Under the pieces are notes generated by a model. It did not search any database. It was not told where the DNA came from and worked only from the letters and a program-made list of their open reading frames with translations. Position numbers and translations under genes: made by a program. Of a stretch of DNA of 53,392 nucleotides, positions 39,447 through 48,658 are shown piece after piece (within the stretch, counting starts at the first letter, position 1; every line of letters starts with the position of its first letter). Origin of the DNA: M1-B18 sp048264125 (GTDB lineage Bacteria > Bacillota > Clostridia > Peptostreptococcales > Natronincolaceae); the NCBI GenBank assembly GCA_048264125.1, contig JBLXDM010000014.1:1-53392 (forward strand). Direction: 5' to 3'.

Positions 39447-40523
39447 ATGTTAAATAGAGTGTTTAGATTGTTAGACGAAGGAAAAGAGCTTTCATATATA
39501 GACTGTCTTGAGTCCTTAAAGGGAAAAAGTGTGGCTGTTTATGGAGCGGGAGGTATAGGTGTATCCACCGTCGGCATTCTATTGGATTATGGCATAAAGG
39601 TGTCCTGCTATATTGATGATGACCCTGAAAAGCAGGGAATAAGCATTGAGGGTATTAAGGTAAAAGCATTGGAGGGCCTATCCATTGGTACTGAGGACGT
39701 AATTCAAATATGTGTACCAAATTTTGCAGAGGCCCACAAAAGACTCGTAGACTTGGGACATAAAAATATTCGTTGCTACCCCTTGATGATGAGCAAAAAG
39801 GGCTTCTATGATAGGAGTTTGCTCAAGAAGAACCGCGATAAGCTTTATAGGTTGTATGCTTTGCTGGAGGATGATGTATCTAAGGCAGTTCTATTGAATA
39901 TCTTATACCATAGGGCAACTATGGATTTCTCATATATCGCAAAAATAAAGTCTGATAATCAGTACTTCCCAGAGGATATTTTCACCCTTCACCGCAGGGA
40001 ATGCTTTGTAGACGGAGGAGCCTATCGAGGTGAGACCCTTCAGGCCTTTATAGAGAGTGCCAAGGGTGACTTCGAATACATCTATGGCTTTGAGCCTGAC
40101 AAAAAGAACTTTTCAATTCTAAGGGAAAACACTGGCAATATTTCTCCCTACAAAATTAAGCTATTCAATGCCGGACTTCATTCTAATGAGGGTAAAATTA
40201 GCTTTAATTCCTTGGGAAACAGCGCCTCTTTTATTTCAGAAGCCGGAGGAGATGTGATAGAGCTGCTGTCGCTTGATGCTGTGGCTAACGAAATAAAGCC
40301 CACCTATATCAAGCTGGATATAGAGGGTGCTGAGGCTGAGGCAATGCTTGGAATGAAAAAAACCCTTAAGGATTGTCACCCAAAGCTGGCAATATCAAGC
40401 TATCATAAGCCGGAGGATTTATGGGAGCTGCCCCTGTTGATTAAGGAGCTAGAGCCCTCCTACAGGCTTTATATGAGACACTATACCCATGACCTGCATG
40501 AAACCGTCTGTTATGGAATGTAG
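39447..40523 (+). CDS. FkbM-family methyltransferase with N-terminal Rossmann domain
   Basis: 358 residues. Residues about 25-130 form a nucleotide-binding Rossmann fold (SVAVYGAGGIGVSTVGILL). The C-terminal FkbM methyltransferase has CFVDGGAYRGETLQAF near 187 and YIKLDIEGAEAEAMLG near 285, with YGFEPDKKNF between. FkbM enzymes O-methylate sugars or polyketides with SAM. Such two-domain forms occur in surface polysaccharide clusters. AGAAAGGAATTTTTCT precedes the ATG; 18 bases separate it from the glycosyltransferase. Confidence 0.85.
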   Translation: MLNRVFRLLDEGKELSYIDCLESLKGKSVAVYGAGGIGVSTVGILLDYGIKVSCYIDDDPEKQGISIEGIKVKALEGLSIGTEDVIQICVPNFAEAHKRLVDLGHKNIRCYPLMMSKKGFYDRSLLKKNRDKLYRLYALLEDDVSKAVLLNILYHRATMDFSYIAKIKSDNQYFPEDIFTLHRRECFVDGGAYRGETLQAFIESAKGDFEYIYGFEPDKKNFSILRENTGNISPYKIKLFNAGLHSNEGKISFNSLGNSASFISEAGGDVIELLSLDAVANEIKPTYIKLDIEGAEAEAMLGMKKTLKDCHPKLAISSYHKPEDLWELPLLIKELEPSYRLYMRHYTHDLHETVCYGM

Positions 40524-40544
40524 CTACTGCTGGGAGGTGATTTA

Positions 40545-41558
40545 ATGTTTACAGGAAAAACATTGCTTATAACAGGAGGAACCGGCTCCTTCGGCAATGC
40601 GGTCCTCAATCGCTTTATGCACACCGATATTAAAGAGATTAGAATATTCAGCAGAGATGAAAAAAAGCAGGAGGATATGCGGCATAAGCTAAATAGCGAT
40701 AAGGTTAAATACTATATAGGGGATGTCAGGCATTATCAGTCATTATATGACAGCCTGAGGGGAGTGGACTATGTTTTTCATGCTGCTGCCCTAAAGCAGG
40801 TGCCCTCCTGTGAATTTTATCCTATGGAGGCGGTAAGAACAAATATTATAGGCACAGAAAATCTCCTGCATGCAGCTATAGCAAATAATATAAAAAAGGT
40901 GGTTGTATTAAGCACCGATAAGGCAGTGTATCCGATTAATGCAATGGGTATGTCAAAGGCGCTGCTGGAGAAGGTGATGGTAGCTACCTCCAGGAACATT
41001 GAGAAGGATGAAACCACTATGTGCGCTACTCGATATGGCAACGTAATGGCCTCCAGGGGCTCGGTTATTCCTCTTTTTATACAACAAATAAAGGAGGGCT
41101 TGCCCCTAACCATCACGGACCCCAATATGACCCGATTTATGATGTCCTTGGACAATGCCATTAATCTCGTGCTTTTCGCCTTCTCAAATGCAAGGCAGGG
41201 GGATATATTTATTCAAAAGGCTCCTGCGACAACCATATATGAGCTTGCTACAGCCCTAAAGGATATTTTTTCTGCTGACAATGAAATAAAAATAATAGGA
41301 ACGCGACATGGAGAAAAGCTATATGAAGCTTTGCTGACACGGGAGGAAATGGCTATAGCGGAGGATTTGGGAGACTACTACAGAATATCCGCCGACAGCA
41401 GAGACCTTAACTATGACAAATATATCAGCTATGGAAAGAGCATGTCTGATAAGCTGGAGGACTATAACTCCCACAATACTAGGCGGTTAACCTATGATGA
41501 GCTGAAGGAACTTCTGCTGGGGCTTGACTATGTGCAGCAGGAACTGCAGAGGAAATAA
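40545..41558 (+). CDS. UDP-HexNAc 4,6-dehydratase/5-epimerase (CapE/WbjB-like)
   Basis: 337 residues, short-chain dehydrogenase fold. NAD(P) loop GGTGSFG at 11-17; DVRHYQSLYDSL; HAAALKQVPSCE; then STDKAVYPINAMGMSKALLEKV, in which Met replaces the usual catalytic Tyr (M-x3-K), the hallmark of the CapE/WbjB subfamily. These turn UDP-GlcNAc into a UDP-4-keto-6-deoxy-L-HexNAc. GGGAGGTGATTTA precedes the ATG. The reductase and the 2-epimerase expected for UDP-L-QuiNAc or UDP-L-FucNAc follow. Confidence 0.88.
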   Translation: MFTGKTLLITGGTGSFGNAVLNRFMHTDIKEIRIFSRDEKKQEDMRHKLNSDKVKYYIGDVRHYQSLYDSLRGVDYVFHAAALKQVPSCEFYPMEAVRTNIIGTENLLHAAIANNIKKVVVLSTDKAVYPINAMGMSKALLEKVMVATSRNIEKDETTMCATRYGNVMASRGSVIPLFIQQIKEGLPLTITDPNMTRFMMSLDNAINLVLFAFSNARQGDIFIQKAPATTIYELATALKDIFSADNEIKIIGTRHGEKLYEALLTREEMAIAEDLGDYYRISADSRDLNYDKYISYGKSMSDKLEDYNSHNTRRLTYDELKELLLGLDYVQQELQRK

Positions 41559-41571
41559 GGGGGGTGAATTG

Positions 41572-42696
41572 ATGCTGAAGGTTATGACCATAGTAGGAAC
41601 AAGACCGGAAATTATTAAGCTAAGCCGAGTCATATATAAGCTGGATAAGCACACAGATCATATACTAGTCCATACAGGGCAGAATTTTGATTATGAGCTC
41701 AATGAAATTTTTTTTGCAGAAATGCGGATAAGAAGGCCTCAATACTTTCTCGACTCTGCAGGAAAAACAACAATGGAAACCATAGCAAATATTATGGTGA
41801 GGTCCGAAGAGATAATAAAAAAGGAAAAGCCCGATGCACTGCTGGTTTATGGAGATACCAACAGCTGTCTAGCGGTGCTGGCAGCAAAGCGAAACAAGGT
41901 TCCGGTGTTTCATATGGAGGCAGGCAACAGATGCTTTGACCAACGGGTGCCTGAGGAAATAAACCGTAAGCTATTGGATCATTTAAGTGATATCAATATG
42001 ACGATATCAGAGCATGCGAGACGCTATTTGCTGCAGGAGGGTATCCCAGGGGAAACCATATTCAAGGTGGGCTCCTGTATGAGGGAGGTTCTCGATTATT
42101 ATCACGACGATATTATATACTCCGATGTGTTGAAGGAAATGAAGCTGAAGGAAAGAGAATATTTTGTGGTCAGCGCTCACCGAGAGGAAAATATTGATTC
42201 GGATAAGAATTTCAGTCGCTTTATCGAAACGCTAGAAGCTGTTTCGGAGAAATACAATAAGCGGATAATCGTGTCTACCCACCCAAGGACCAGAAGGAAA
42301 ATTGAAGCCTCAGGTATTAGCTCAATTTCAAAGGTTGAATGGCTAAGGCCCCTTGGATTCTTCGATTATATTAAGCTGCAAATGAAGGCCTTCTGTGTCA
42401 TATCCGATAGTGGAACCATTATGGAAGAGGCATCTCTTTTGGGCTTCCCTGCAATCACCATAAGAAATGCCCATGAGAGACCGGAGGGAATTGATGAGGG
42501 CGTTCTTATATTATCGGGCTTAAAGCCAGACAGGGTATTGGAGGCTATTAGAGTGGTGACTGACAGGGAGACTTTTGACCGCGGCTTAGGTTTAGTTCAG
42601 GATTATAGTGTAGATAATGTTTCCGACAAGGTTGTAAGAATAATTATGAGCTACACAGACTATATTATGAGAACGGTTTGGCGGGAGGGGGATTAG
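41572..42696 (+). CDS. UDP-N-acetylglucosamine 2-epimerase family protein
   Basis: About 374 residues, GT-B-like fold, non-hydrolysing type. VGTRPEIIKLSRV, HTGQNFDYELN, LVYGDTNSCLA, HMEAGNRCFDQRVPEEINRK, VSAHREENID and SDSGTIMEEASLLGFPAITIR are all in order. In CapG/WbjD/WbvD enzymes this step inverts C2 of a UDP-6-deoxy-L-HexNAc. ATG at 41572 is chosen because AAGGGGGG is just upstream; an earlier in-frame start would overlap the previous gene by 35 bases. Third step of the L-sugar set. Confidence 0.88.
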   Translation: MLKVMTIVGTRPEIIKLSRVIYKLDKHTDHILVHTGQNFDYELNEIFFAEMRIRRPQYFLDSAGKTTMETIANIMVRSEEIIKKEKPDALLVYGDTNSCLAVLAAKRNKVPVFHMEAGNRCFDQRVPEEINRKLLDHLSDINMTISEHARRYLLQEGIPGETIFKVGSCMREVLDYYHDDIIYSDVLKEMKLKEREYFVVSAHREENIDSDKNFSRFIETLEAVSEKYNKRIIVSTHPRTRRKIEASGISSISKVEWLRPLGFFDYIKLQMKAFCVISDSGTIMEEASLLGFPAITIRNAHERPEGIDEGVLILSGLKPDRVLEAIRVVTDRETFDRGLGLVQDYSVDNVSDKVVRIIMSYTDYIMRTVWREGD

Positions 42697-42699
42697 GGC

Positions 42700-43572
42700 T
42701 TGGAGAAAAAAAGGGTTATGGTATTAGGCTCTAACGGAATGGCTGGACATATGATAACATCCTATCTGGAGGAGCAGGGGATCTTTGATTTATATAATCT
42801 CTCCCATAAGATAAAACTCAACGACAATACCTATCTGATGGACGTAACGGATTTTAACAGTCTTGGGGAGCTTTTAGATAGAGAAGGCTTTGATGTAATA
42901 ATAAATTGCATAGGGATTCTTAATCATTTCGCAGAAATCAACAAGCATAAAGCAGTACTACTAAATTCATATTTACCACATTTTTTAGAGGAAAGATTTA
43001 GGGGAGCCGCCACAAAGGTTATCCATCTAAGCACCGACTGTGTATTTTCAGGTAAAACTGGCCGCTACACTGAAGCCTCCTTCAGGGATGGCGACTCCTT
43101 CTATGATAGAACAAAGGCAATTGGAGAGATTTACGAGGATAATAGTCTAACCTTCAGGACCTCCATAATTGGACCAGATATGAATTATGACGGCATAGGG
43201 CTGTTTAACTGGTTTATAAAATCAAAGGGCAGCCTCCGGGGATATTTAAACGCAATATGGACGGGGGTAACCACCTTGGAGCTGGCAAAGGCCATTGAAA
43301 AAGCCATACTTGTAGACTTAAGGGGGCTATACCACTTGGTGCCTGAAGAAAGCATAAGCAAGCATCAGCTGCTGCTCTTATTCAAAGCTGCTATGCAGTT
43401 GGATTCTATCGATGTTCAGCCCTTTAACAATGAACCGCTGGATAAAAGTCTAGTAAACACCCGTAAGGATTTTGACTATAAAGTACCCAATTATAAAATA
43501 ATGATAGAGGAAATGAGGGAGTGGATATTAAGCCATCCATCACTATATCCTCATTACTCGATAAAAGCATAG
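42700..43572 (+). CDS. RmlD-like SDR reductase (UDP-4-keto-sugar reductase)
   Basis: 290 residues from TTG, 3 bases after the epimerase stop, with GGGAGGGGG upstream. NAD(P)H loop VLGSNGMAGHMI, then DVIINCIGIL, HLSTDCVFSGKTGRYTE, and YDRTKAIGE with the catalytic Tyr and Lys. It lacks the C-terminal cupin domain of CapF (about 370 residues), so it is closer to RmlD/WbvR. With the neighbours this predicts UDP-N-acetyl-L-rhamnosamine reduction toward UDP-L-QuiNAc rather than L-FucNAc (inference). Last gene of the operon. Confidence 0.82.
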   Translation: MEKKRVMVLGSNGMAGHMITSYLEEQGIFDLYNLSHKIKLNDNTYLMDVTDFNSLGELLDREGFDVIINCIGILNHFAEINKHKAVLLNSYLPHFLEERFRGAATKVIHLSTDCVFSGKTGRYTEASFRDGDSFYDRTKAIGEIYEDNSLTFRTSIIGPDMNYDGIGLFNWFIKSKGSLRGYLNAIWTGVTTLELAKAIEKAILVDLRGLYHLVPEESISKHQLLLLFKAAMQLDSIDVQPFNNEPLDKSLVNTRKDFDYKVPNYKIMIEEMREWILSHPSLYPHYSIKA

Positions 43573-43588
43573 GGAAGCTAGAGGACAC

Positions 43589-43685
43589 TGCAAAAGATAA
43601 AGTTTTGCATTAAGATTGGAACGAAGTGAAATGAAAATTCGCTAGGGCTGATACCAAGAAGGGGCTGAGAAATCAGCTCCTTCTT
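43589..43685 (+). other. two hairpins after the glycan operon
   Basis: TGCAAAA / TTTTGCA (43589-43609) and AAGAAGGGGCTGA-GAAA-TCAGCTCCTTCTT (43656-43685, 13 pairs with one G-T). Neither is followed by a T run. They may stabilise or end the operon message. Confidence 0.4.
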
Positions 43686-43750
43686 GCTGTTGCAGGGTAA
43701 AGGTAAAATATGTTAATATGCTATTATACTCAACAAAGGAGGAATACAGC

Positions 43751-44494
43751 ATGCTGGTTAATCGCATTAAATTCTATGTTACTACCTTCGTAATATCGCT
43801 GACCTTATTATTTCTTTTGGACAACCCTATTATGGCTGGCGTCATCACGATAACAGTAGTAATGGTGGGTTATATTGCTATAGCCTATGGAAGAAGTAAA
43901 AAAAGACTTAATTTATTGGAGAAGTATTGTGACCCCGAGGCCTTTATAGCTGCGACAGAGGCACAGAGAAAGATAACCGGAAAAGATGCTAAAATAAATG
44001 CTTATCTGAATATAGATAGGGCCGCAGGTCTAATTTCTTCAGGAAGGCTTCAGGAAGCAAAGGACTTATTGCTATCAACTGATAAATCTAAGCTATCAAT
44101 AAAAAATGGATCTCTTTTGACCTATACTCATAATTTGATCGTTTGTCTATACGAAATGGGTGAGCTTTTAGAGGCGGAGAAGTTGTTTGAAACACAGCTG
44201 CCTATTCTGGCGCCTATAAATAAGAAAATGATACAAACAACAGAGCTACTTATTGCTGAAAGATTTTTTCATTTAAATAGATATGAGGAAGCAAAGGAAA
44301 AATATCAAGGGCTGCTGATGGAAAAGCTTAGCAAACGACTAAAGCTTCATATAAGGTTTAGATTAGGAGAAATTGCCCTAATCGCTGGAGATAAAGAGAT
44401 AGCCTTGGAGCAGTATAGGTTAGTTGCCGATGAAGGTAACAAGCTTTGGATTGCACTGGAGGCCAGCAATCGTATAAGAAGGATAGAAGTGTAG
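43751..44494 (+). CDS. membrane-anchored TPR-like protein
   Basis: About 247 residues. Two membrane segments at the N-terminus (about 5-22 and 27-46), a basic GRSKKRLN turn, then helical repeats of TPR character: INAYLNIDRAAGLISSGRLQ, TYTHNLIVCLYEMGELLEAE, LLIAERFFHLNRYEEAKEKY and FRLGEIALIAGDKEIALEQY. These scaffold protein contacts. ATG at 43751 follows AAAGGAGG (43736-43743) by 7 bases; the earlier in-frame start at 43718 lacks a site. Single gene. Confidence 0.75.
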   Translation: MLVNRIKFYVTTFVISLTLLFLLDNPIMAGVITITVVMVGYIAIAYGRSKKRLNLLEKYCDPEAFIAATEAQRKITGKDAKINAYLNIDRAAGLISSGRLQEAKDLLLSTDKSKLSIKNGSLLTYTHNLIVCLYEMGELLEAEKLFETQLPILAPINKKMIQTTELLIAERFFHLNRYEEAKEKYQGLLMEKLSKRLKLHIRFRLGEIALIAGDKEIALEQYRLVADEGNKLWIALEASNRIRRIEV

Positions 44495-44545
44495 TCATAG
44501 GGCATGCCGAACCACAATTTTTTAGAGAAGTCATTAAATCAGTTA

Positions 44546-44587
44546 TTGACAGAGTCTTTGTGTTTTTTTATAATGAGTATATACTCA
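44546..44587 (+). promoter_or_regulatory. consensus promoter with palindromic operator before the TetR gene
   Basis: TTGACA (44546-44551), 17-base spacer, TATAAT (44569-44574): a full sigma-A consensus. The perfect palindrome TGAGTATATACTCA (44574-44587) covers the expected transcription start. The TetR product probably binds it and represses its own operon. Confidence 0.75.
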
Positions 44588-44610
44588 CTCAATAAAAAGG
44601 AGCTGCTACT

Positions 44611-45210
44611 ATGCCTCGAACCAAAGAACAGTTTGAAAATATGAGAAGGGCAACTGCGGAAAAAATTCAGTCTGCGGCTATGAAATTATTTGTCCAAAGG
44701 GGATATGCCGCTACAAATGTACAGGAAATTGCCGATTTAGCTGGTATAAGCATTGGGCTGCTATATCGTCATTATAAAACCAAGGAGGATTTGTTCGAGG
44801 AGCTGGTGGCGTATGCTCTTTCGGGGCTGGAAAGTATAATTGAGCTGTTTAGTACTGAGGCTTCACCCAAATTACTGTTTCAGTCCTTTGTTCATGAGAT
44901 ATACACTGATATAACGAAAGGTGATGAGCTTGTAAACCTACTTATTCTCATGAAGCAGGCCTTTTCACTGGAGGAGACCCATGCAAAGCAGCTTGTGGTC
45001 ACTCAGCTTAACATAAGACTGATGGGCACTACTGCTGAGCTAATAAAAAAGGGACAGGCGCTTGGAGAATTTTACTCAGGTGATTCCTACGAGATGGCGA
45101 TATTTTTCTTTTCTGCCATACAGGGACTGGCTGAGGCGAAGGTGGCTTTGAGGGAGAGATTTGTCATGCCATCGGAAGCTATTATTACCGCCTTTTTATT
45201 TAAGGACTAA
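44611..45210 (+). CDS. TetR/AcrR-family repressor
   Basis: 199 residues. N-terminal helix-turn-helix (about 10-57): KIQSAAMKLFVQRGYAATNVQEIADLAGISIGLLYRHYKTKEDLF, given here in parts KLFVQRGYAATN, IADLAGISIGLLYRHY and KTKEDLF. The C-terminal ligand domain is all-helical with no clear ligand. A consensus promoter and a palindrome over the start site indicate self-repression. The acetyltransferase gene starts 12 bases after the stop, so both are likely controlled together. Confidence 0.92.
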   Translation: MPRTKEQFENMRRATAEKIQSAAMKLFVQRGYAATNVQEIADLAGISIGLLYRHYKTKEDLFEELVAYALSGLESIIELFSTEASPKLLFQSFVHEIYTDITKGDELVNLLILMKQAFSLEETHAKQLVVTQLNIRLMGTTAELIKKGQALGEFYSGDSYEMAIFFFSAIQGLAEAKVALRERFVMPSEAIITAFLFKD

Positions 45211-45222
45211 AGGAGGTTTATT

Positions 45223-45843
45223 ATGGAAAAGCTCAACAACACCAGCAATAGATTTATTATCACTAGAGCGGATAAAGCAGACATGGAGGTCAGAGGGGAA
45301 ATTTCTAAAATTTTTGCAGAGGGCTTTACTCAATGGCTTTCCTACTTTAGCAAGGATAAGGATAAGATCGCAAGAGCCTTTGCACATATGTTTGTTCTGG
45401 ATCAATTCTATGTGGCTATTGCAGAAAATAAAATTGCAGGGATGGCGGCCTGCACCGACTGCAGAACATGGTCGGTACTTCTTGACTCAAAGGAGCTTAG
45501 AAGGCATTTAGGTTTTATTAGGGGAAGTATTGCAGCCTTAGTATTAAAAAAGGAATTTCAAAGCCCCTATAATAATCCAGCTCCAGAAACCGGATCTATC
45601 GAATTTGTAGGCACTGCTATTGAATTCAGAGGGCAGGGTGTGGCCTCACAGATGATTGAATTTATAATCGAGAATACCCCCTATAGGGAGTACCTGATTG
45701 AAGAAGTTGCAGATACTAATATACCCGCAATGAAGCTGTATAAAAAGCTGGGCTTTCGAGAATATAAGCAAAAGCCAATCCCAGAAGGCAGAAGGAAAAA
45801 GATTGGTATTAATAATCTCGTATCCTTAAAATATGTGAAATAA
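45223..45843 (+). CDS. GNAT-family N-acetyltransferase
   Basis: 206 residues. ITRADKADMEVRGEISKIF start, VAIAENKIAGMAAC strand, GSIEFVGTAIEFRGQGVASQMIEF with the acetyl-CoA loop R-G-Q-G-V-A, and IPAMKLYKKLGFREY near the end are typical. The substrate is unknown. AAAGGAGGTTTATT precedes the ATG. It lies in an operon with the TetR repressor, so the acetylated molecule may be the inducer or a related toxic compound (inference). Confidence 0.85.
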   Translation: MEKLNNTSNRFIITRADKADMEVRGEISKIFAEGFTQWLSYFSKDKDKIARAFAHMFVLDQFYVAIAENKIAGMAACTDCRTWSVLLDSKELRRHLGFIRGSIAALVLKKEFQSPYNNPAPETGSIEFVGTAIEFRGQGVASQMIEFIIENTPYREYLIEEVADTNIPAMKLYKKLGFREYKQKPIPEGRRKKIGINNLVSLKYVK

Positions 45844-45913
45844 AATGATAGCGCTATATGAAAATTTTCCACAGACTTAAGCCTATTTTTTAATGAGACA
45901 CAAGATACTATTC

Positions 45914-45942
45914 TTGACTAATTGCATATAATAAATTAATAT
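45914..45942 (+). promoter_or_regulatory. promoter of the T-box/valS transcript
   Basis: TTGACT (45914-45919), 17-base spacer, TAATAT (45937-45942), about 25 bases before the T-box Stem I. Confidence 0.55.
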
Positions 45943-45969
45943 AGTATAAACGAACACATACAAAATGGC

Positions 45970-46249
45970 GTTGATGAGGAGGAGTACATGCTTACCCGAA
46001 GCCTAGAGAGAAGATGGTTGGTGAAAATCTTCGTGAAGGAGGTATGGAAGTAGCCTTTGAGCTGTGAACCGAAGGGATATATCCTGGTAGGCTTCAACGG
46101 AAATTTCCACCGTTACAAGGAAAGCGATATCGGAGGCAGATTCAATTCTCCCGTATCGACAGAGAGCAGATGTAAATCTGAGATTAGGTGGTACCACGGA
46201 CCCGTACAGTTCGCCCTAAGCTAGTAAAATAGCTTTAGGCGGACTTTTT
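45970..46249 (+). promoter_or_regulatory. T-box riboswitch, valine type
   Basis: Stem I begins GATGAGGAGGAGTAC and carries the AG-rich bulge CTAGAGAGAAG. The T-box sequence AGGTGGTACCACGG is at 46186-46199; its TGGT pairs with the ACCA end of tRNA. The terminator is GTTCGCCCTAAGC / GCTTTAGGCGGAC followed by five T, ending at 46249. A GUG in CTGTGAAC on the 3' side of Stem I is the likely valine specifier (GUA in GAAGTAGCC is an alternative). Uncharged tRNA-Val would prevent termination and allow valS expression. Confidence 0.9.
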
Positions 46250-46282
46250 GTTTTGTGTTCGAAAATAAAGGGAGGTATTACC

Positions 46283-48658
46283 ATGGAAAAAAGATATGAT
46301 TTTAAGCAGGTTGAAAAGGAAATGCAGGCTTTATGGGAGGAGCATGATATTTATAGCTTTGATTATGATAGCCCGCGGGAGGTTTATTCAATTGATACTC
46401 CCCCGCCAACCGTTAGTGGCAGTCTCCATATCGGACACATATTTTCTTATACACAGGCAGAGATGTTGGCACGCTTTAAACGGATGCAGGGCTACAATGT
46501 ATTTTATCCCTTTGGCTTTGATGATAATGGTCTACCCACTGAAAGGCTGGTGGAAAAGCAGGAGGGCATAATTGCAAAGAATTTACCCAGAAGTGAATTT
46601 ATATCCAGATGTATAGCCACTACAGAAGGGTATGAAAGGGAATTTAAAGAGCTATGGCAGAGTCTTGGCTTTTCAGTTGATTGGTCATTGCAGTATGAAA
46701 CCATAAATCCTATGGTACAGCGTATATCCCAGAGGTCATTTTTAAGGCTCTTTAAAGAAGGCAAGGCATATATGAAGGAATCCCCTGTTTTATGGTGTAC
46801 TGAATGTCAGACATCTATAGCACAGGCGGAATTGGAGACCGTTGAAAAGGACACCACCTTTAACTATATCAATTTCAGGGTAAGTGGCGAATCGCTGACT
46901 GTTGCAACAACTAGGCCTGAATTGCTCTATGGGTGCGTTTGTCTATTTGTAAATCCAGAGGATGAAAGGTATAGAAGGTATATTGGTCTGAAAGCTGAAG
47001 TGCCGATATACAATCATACAATACCGATACTTTCCGATACAAAAGTAAGCCTTGAAAAGGGAACCGGTGTTGTTATGTGTGCCACCTTTGGAGACAGTAC
47101 CGATGCTGAGTGGTATACAGAATATCAGCTACCCTATAGATCCGTAATATTGACTGATGGGCGTATAAATGAAAAGGTACCCTTTATTGGAGGACTAAAG
47201 GCATTGGAAGCCAGAAAAGAAATCATCCAGCTTCTATCGGAGAAGGGTTTTCTAAGGGATGCCCAATCAATTAGCCATAGCGTTGCAGTTCACGAACGTT
47301 GTGGAAAGGAAACAGAGCTAATTCCCTCAAAGCAATGGTATATAGATATACTTTCCAATAAGAAAGCATTTTTAGAGGCGGCTGATAAAATCAATTGGTA
47401 TCCTGAATATATGAAAAATAGATACAAAATATGGGTTGAAAATTTAAAATGGGATTGGTGCATATCACGACAGCGTTACTTTGGTGTTCCGATTCCAATT
47501 TGGTATTGTAAAAAATGTGGAAGTCCCATCGCTGCAGAGGAGGAGCGGTTACCTATAAATCCGCTTGAAGAGGGGCCTGGCAAGGCATGCAGCTGTGGCT
47601 GCAATGAGTTTATTCCGGAGGCCTCAGTTCTGGATACATGGGCGACATCATCGGTGACACCTCAAATAAACGGAAAATGGTGTGAGGAAAAGGATATAAC
47701 CCATAAGCTTTTGCCTATGAGTATGAGGACCCAAGCCCACGAAATTATTCGTACCTGGGCCTTCTACACGATAGTTAAAAGCCTGTATCATACAGGGGAA
47801 ATTCCCTGGAGGGATATAATGATATGCGGATTTGTTTTGGCCAAGAAGGGTGAAAAAATCAGCAAGTCAAAGAGTAATTCGCAGCTGTCACCTGCTGCCC
47901 TCATCGAAAATCATTCGGCTGATGCCATAAGGTATTGGGCGGCAAATTCTAAGCTGGGTACCGACACCTTTTTCTCGGCAGATGATTTGACCATTGCTAA
48001 GAGATTTATAACAAAGCTTTGGAATTCTGCAAAATTTGCAATATCTCATTTGGAGGATTATGAGCCGGATAAGGAAATTGCTTTAATGCCAGTAGACAGA
48101 TGGATTATTGACCGGTGCAGGCAGACTATCCTAGAGGCAACAAGCTTGCTAAATCAGTATGAAATTGGCTCAGCCCGGCATGTAATAGATGATTTTTTCT
48201 GGCGGGATTTATGTGATTATTATTTGGAAATCGCAAAGGAGCGCTTGTATCAGCCAGAGAAGCATGGTCATATAGAACGTCAATCCGGTCAACATGCACT
48301 ATATTACTGTATGTATAACATACTAAAGCTTTATGCCATCTACGTTCCCCATATTACGGAGCATATATATCAAAATTACTTTAGAGAAAAGGAAGGCTAC
48401 TTGTCTATACATCGGCTTTGTTGGGAGAAGATTTCATATATCGATGAAGAAATAATTACCTTCGGTGAAGAACTTAAAGACGTAATAGCAAAGGTAAGAA
48501 GATATAAATCAGAAAATTCTCTTTCCATGAAGGCTGAGATACCAGAGATTAAGATAGAAACCACAGAAATATATGCTGAGCTGTATAAGGCGACTATTGA
48601 AGATATAAAGGCCTGCTGTAGCGCAAGGGATATAAAAATAATTACAAAAAATGGTTGA
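46283..48658 (+). CDS. valS: valine--tRNA ligase
   Basis: About 791 residues, class I synthetase. TPPPTVSGSLHIGHIFSY holds the HIGH motif at 49-52; a CP1 editing domain follows (about 180-330; TTRPELLYGC, ERCGKETELIPSKQWYI). ATP motif KISKSKSN near 524-531. A zinc-finger pair CKKCGSP and ACSCGCNEF is near 412-438. It lacks the C-terminal coiled-coil arm of long bacterial ValS (about 880 residues) and is thus of the short type. ATG at 46283 follows GGGAGGT. The T-box with a valine codon supports the assignment. Confidence 0.94.
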   Translation: MEKRYDFKQVEKEMQALWEEHDIYSFDYDSPREVYSIDTPPPTVSGSLHIGHIFSYTQAEMLARFKRMQGYNVFYPFGFDDNGLPTERLVEKQEGIIAKNLPRSEFISRCIATTEGYEREFKELWQSLGFSVDWSLQYETINPMVQRISQRSFLRLFKEGKAYMKESPVLWCTECQTSIAQAELETVEKDTTFNYINFRVSGESLTVATTRPELLYGCVCLFVNPEDERYRRYIGLKAEVPIYNHTIPILSDTKVSLEKGTGVVMCATFGDSTDAEWYTEYQLPYRSVILTDGRINEKVPFIGGLKALEARKEIIQLLSEKGFLRDAQSISHSVAVHERCGKETELIPSKQWYIDILSNKKAFLEAADKINWYPEYMKNRYKIWVENLKWDWCISRQRYFGVPIPIWYCKKCGSPIAAEEERLPINPLEEGPGKACSCGCNEFIPEASVLDTWATSSVTPQINGKWCEEKDITHKLLPMSMRTQAHEIIRTWAFYTIVKSLYHTGEIPWRDIMICGFVLAKKGEKISKSKSNSQLSPAALIENHSADAIRYWAANSKLGTDTFFSADDLTIAKRFITKLWNSAKFAISHLEDYEPDKEIALMPVDRWIIDRCRQTILEATSLLNQYEIGSARHVIDDFFWRDLCDYYLEIAKERLYQPEKHGHIERQSGQHALYYCMYNILKLYAIYVPHITEHIYQNYFREKEGYLSIHRLCWEKISYIDEEIITFGEELKDVIAKVRRYKSENSLSMKAEIPEIKIETTEIYAELYKATIEDIKACCSARDIKIITKNG

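Noticed and set aside
41524..41571. Earlier in-frame start for the 2-epimerase
   Set aside because: It would overlap the dehydratase gene, and a strong ribosome binding site serves ATG 41572.
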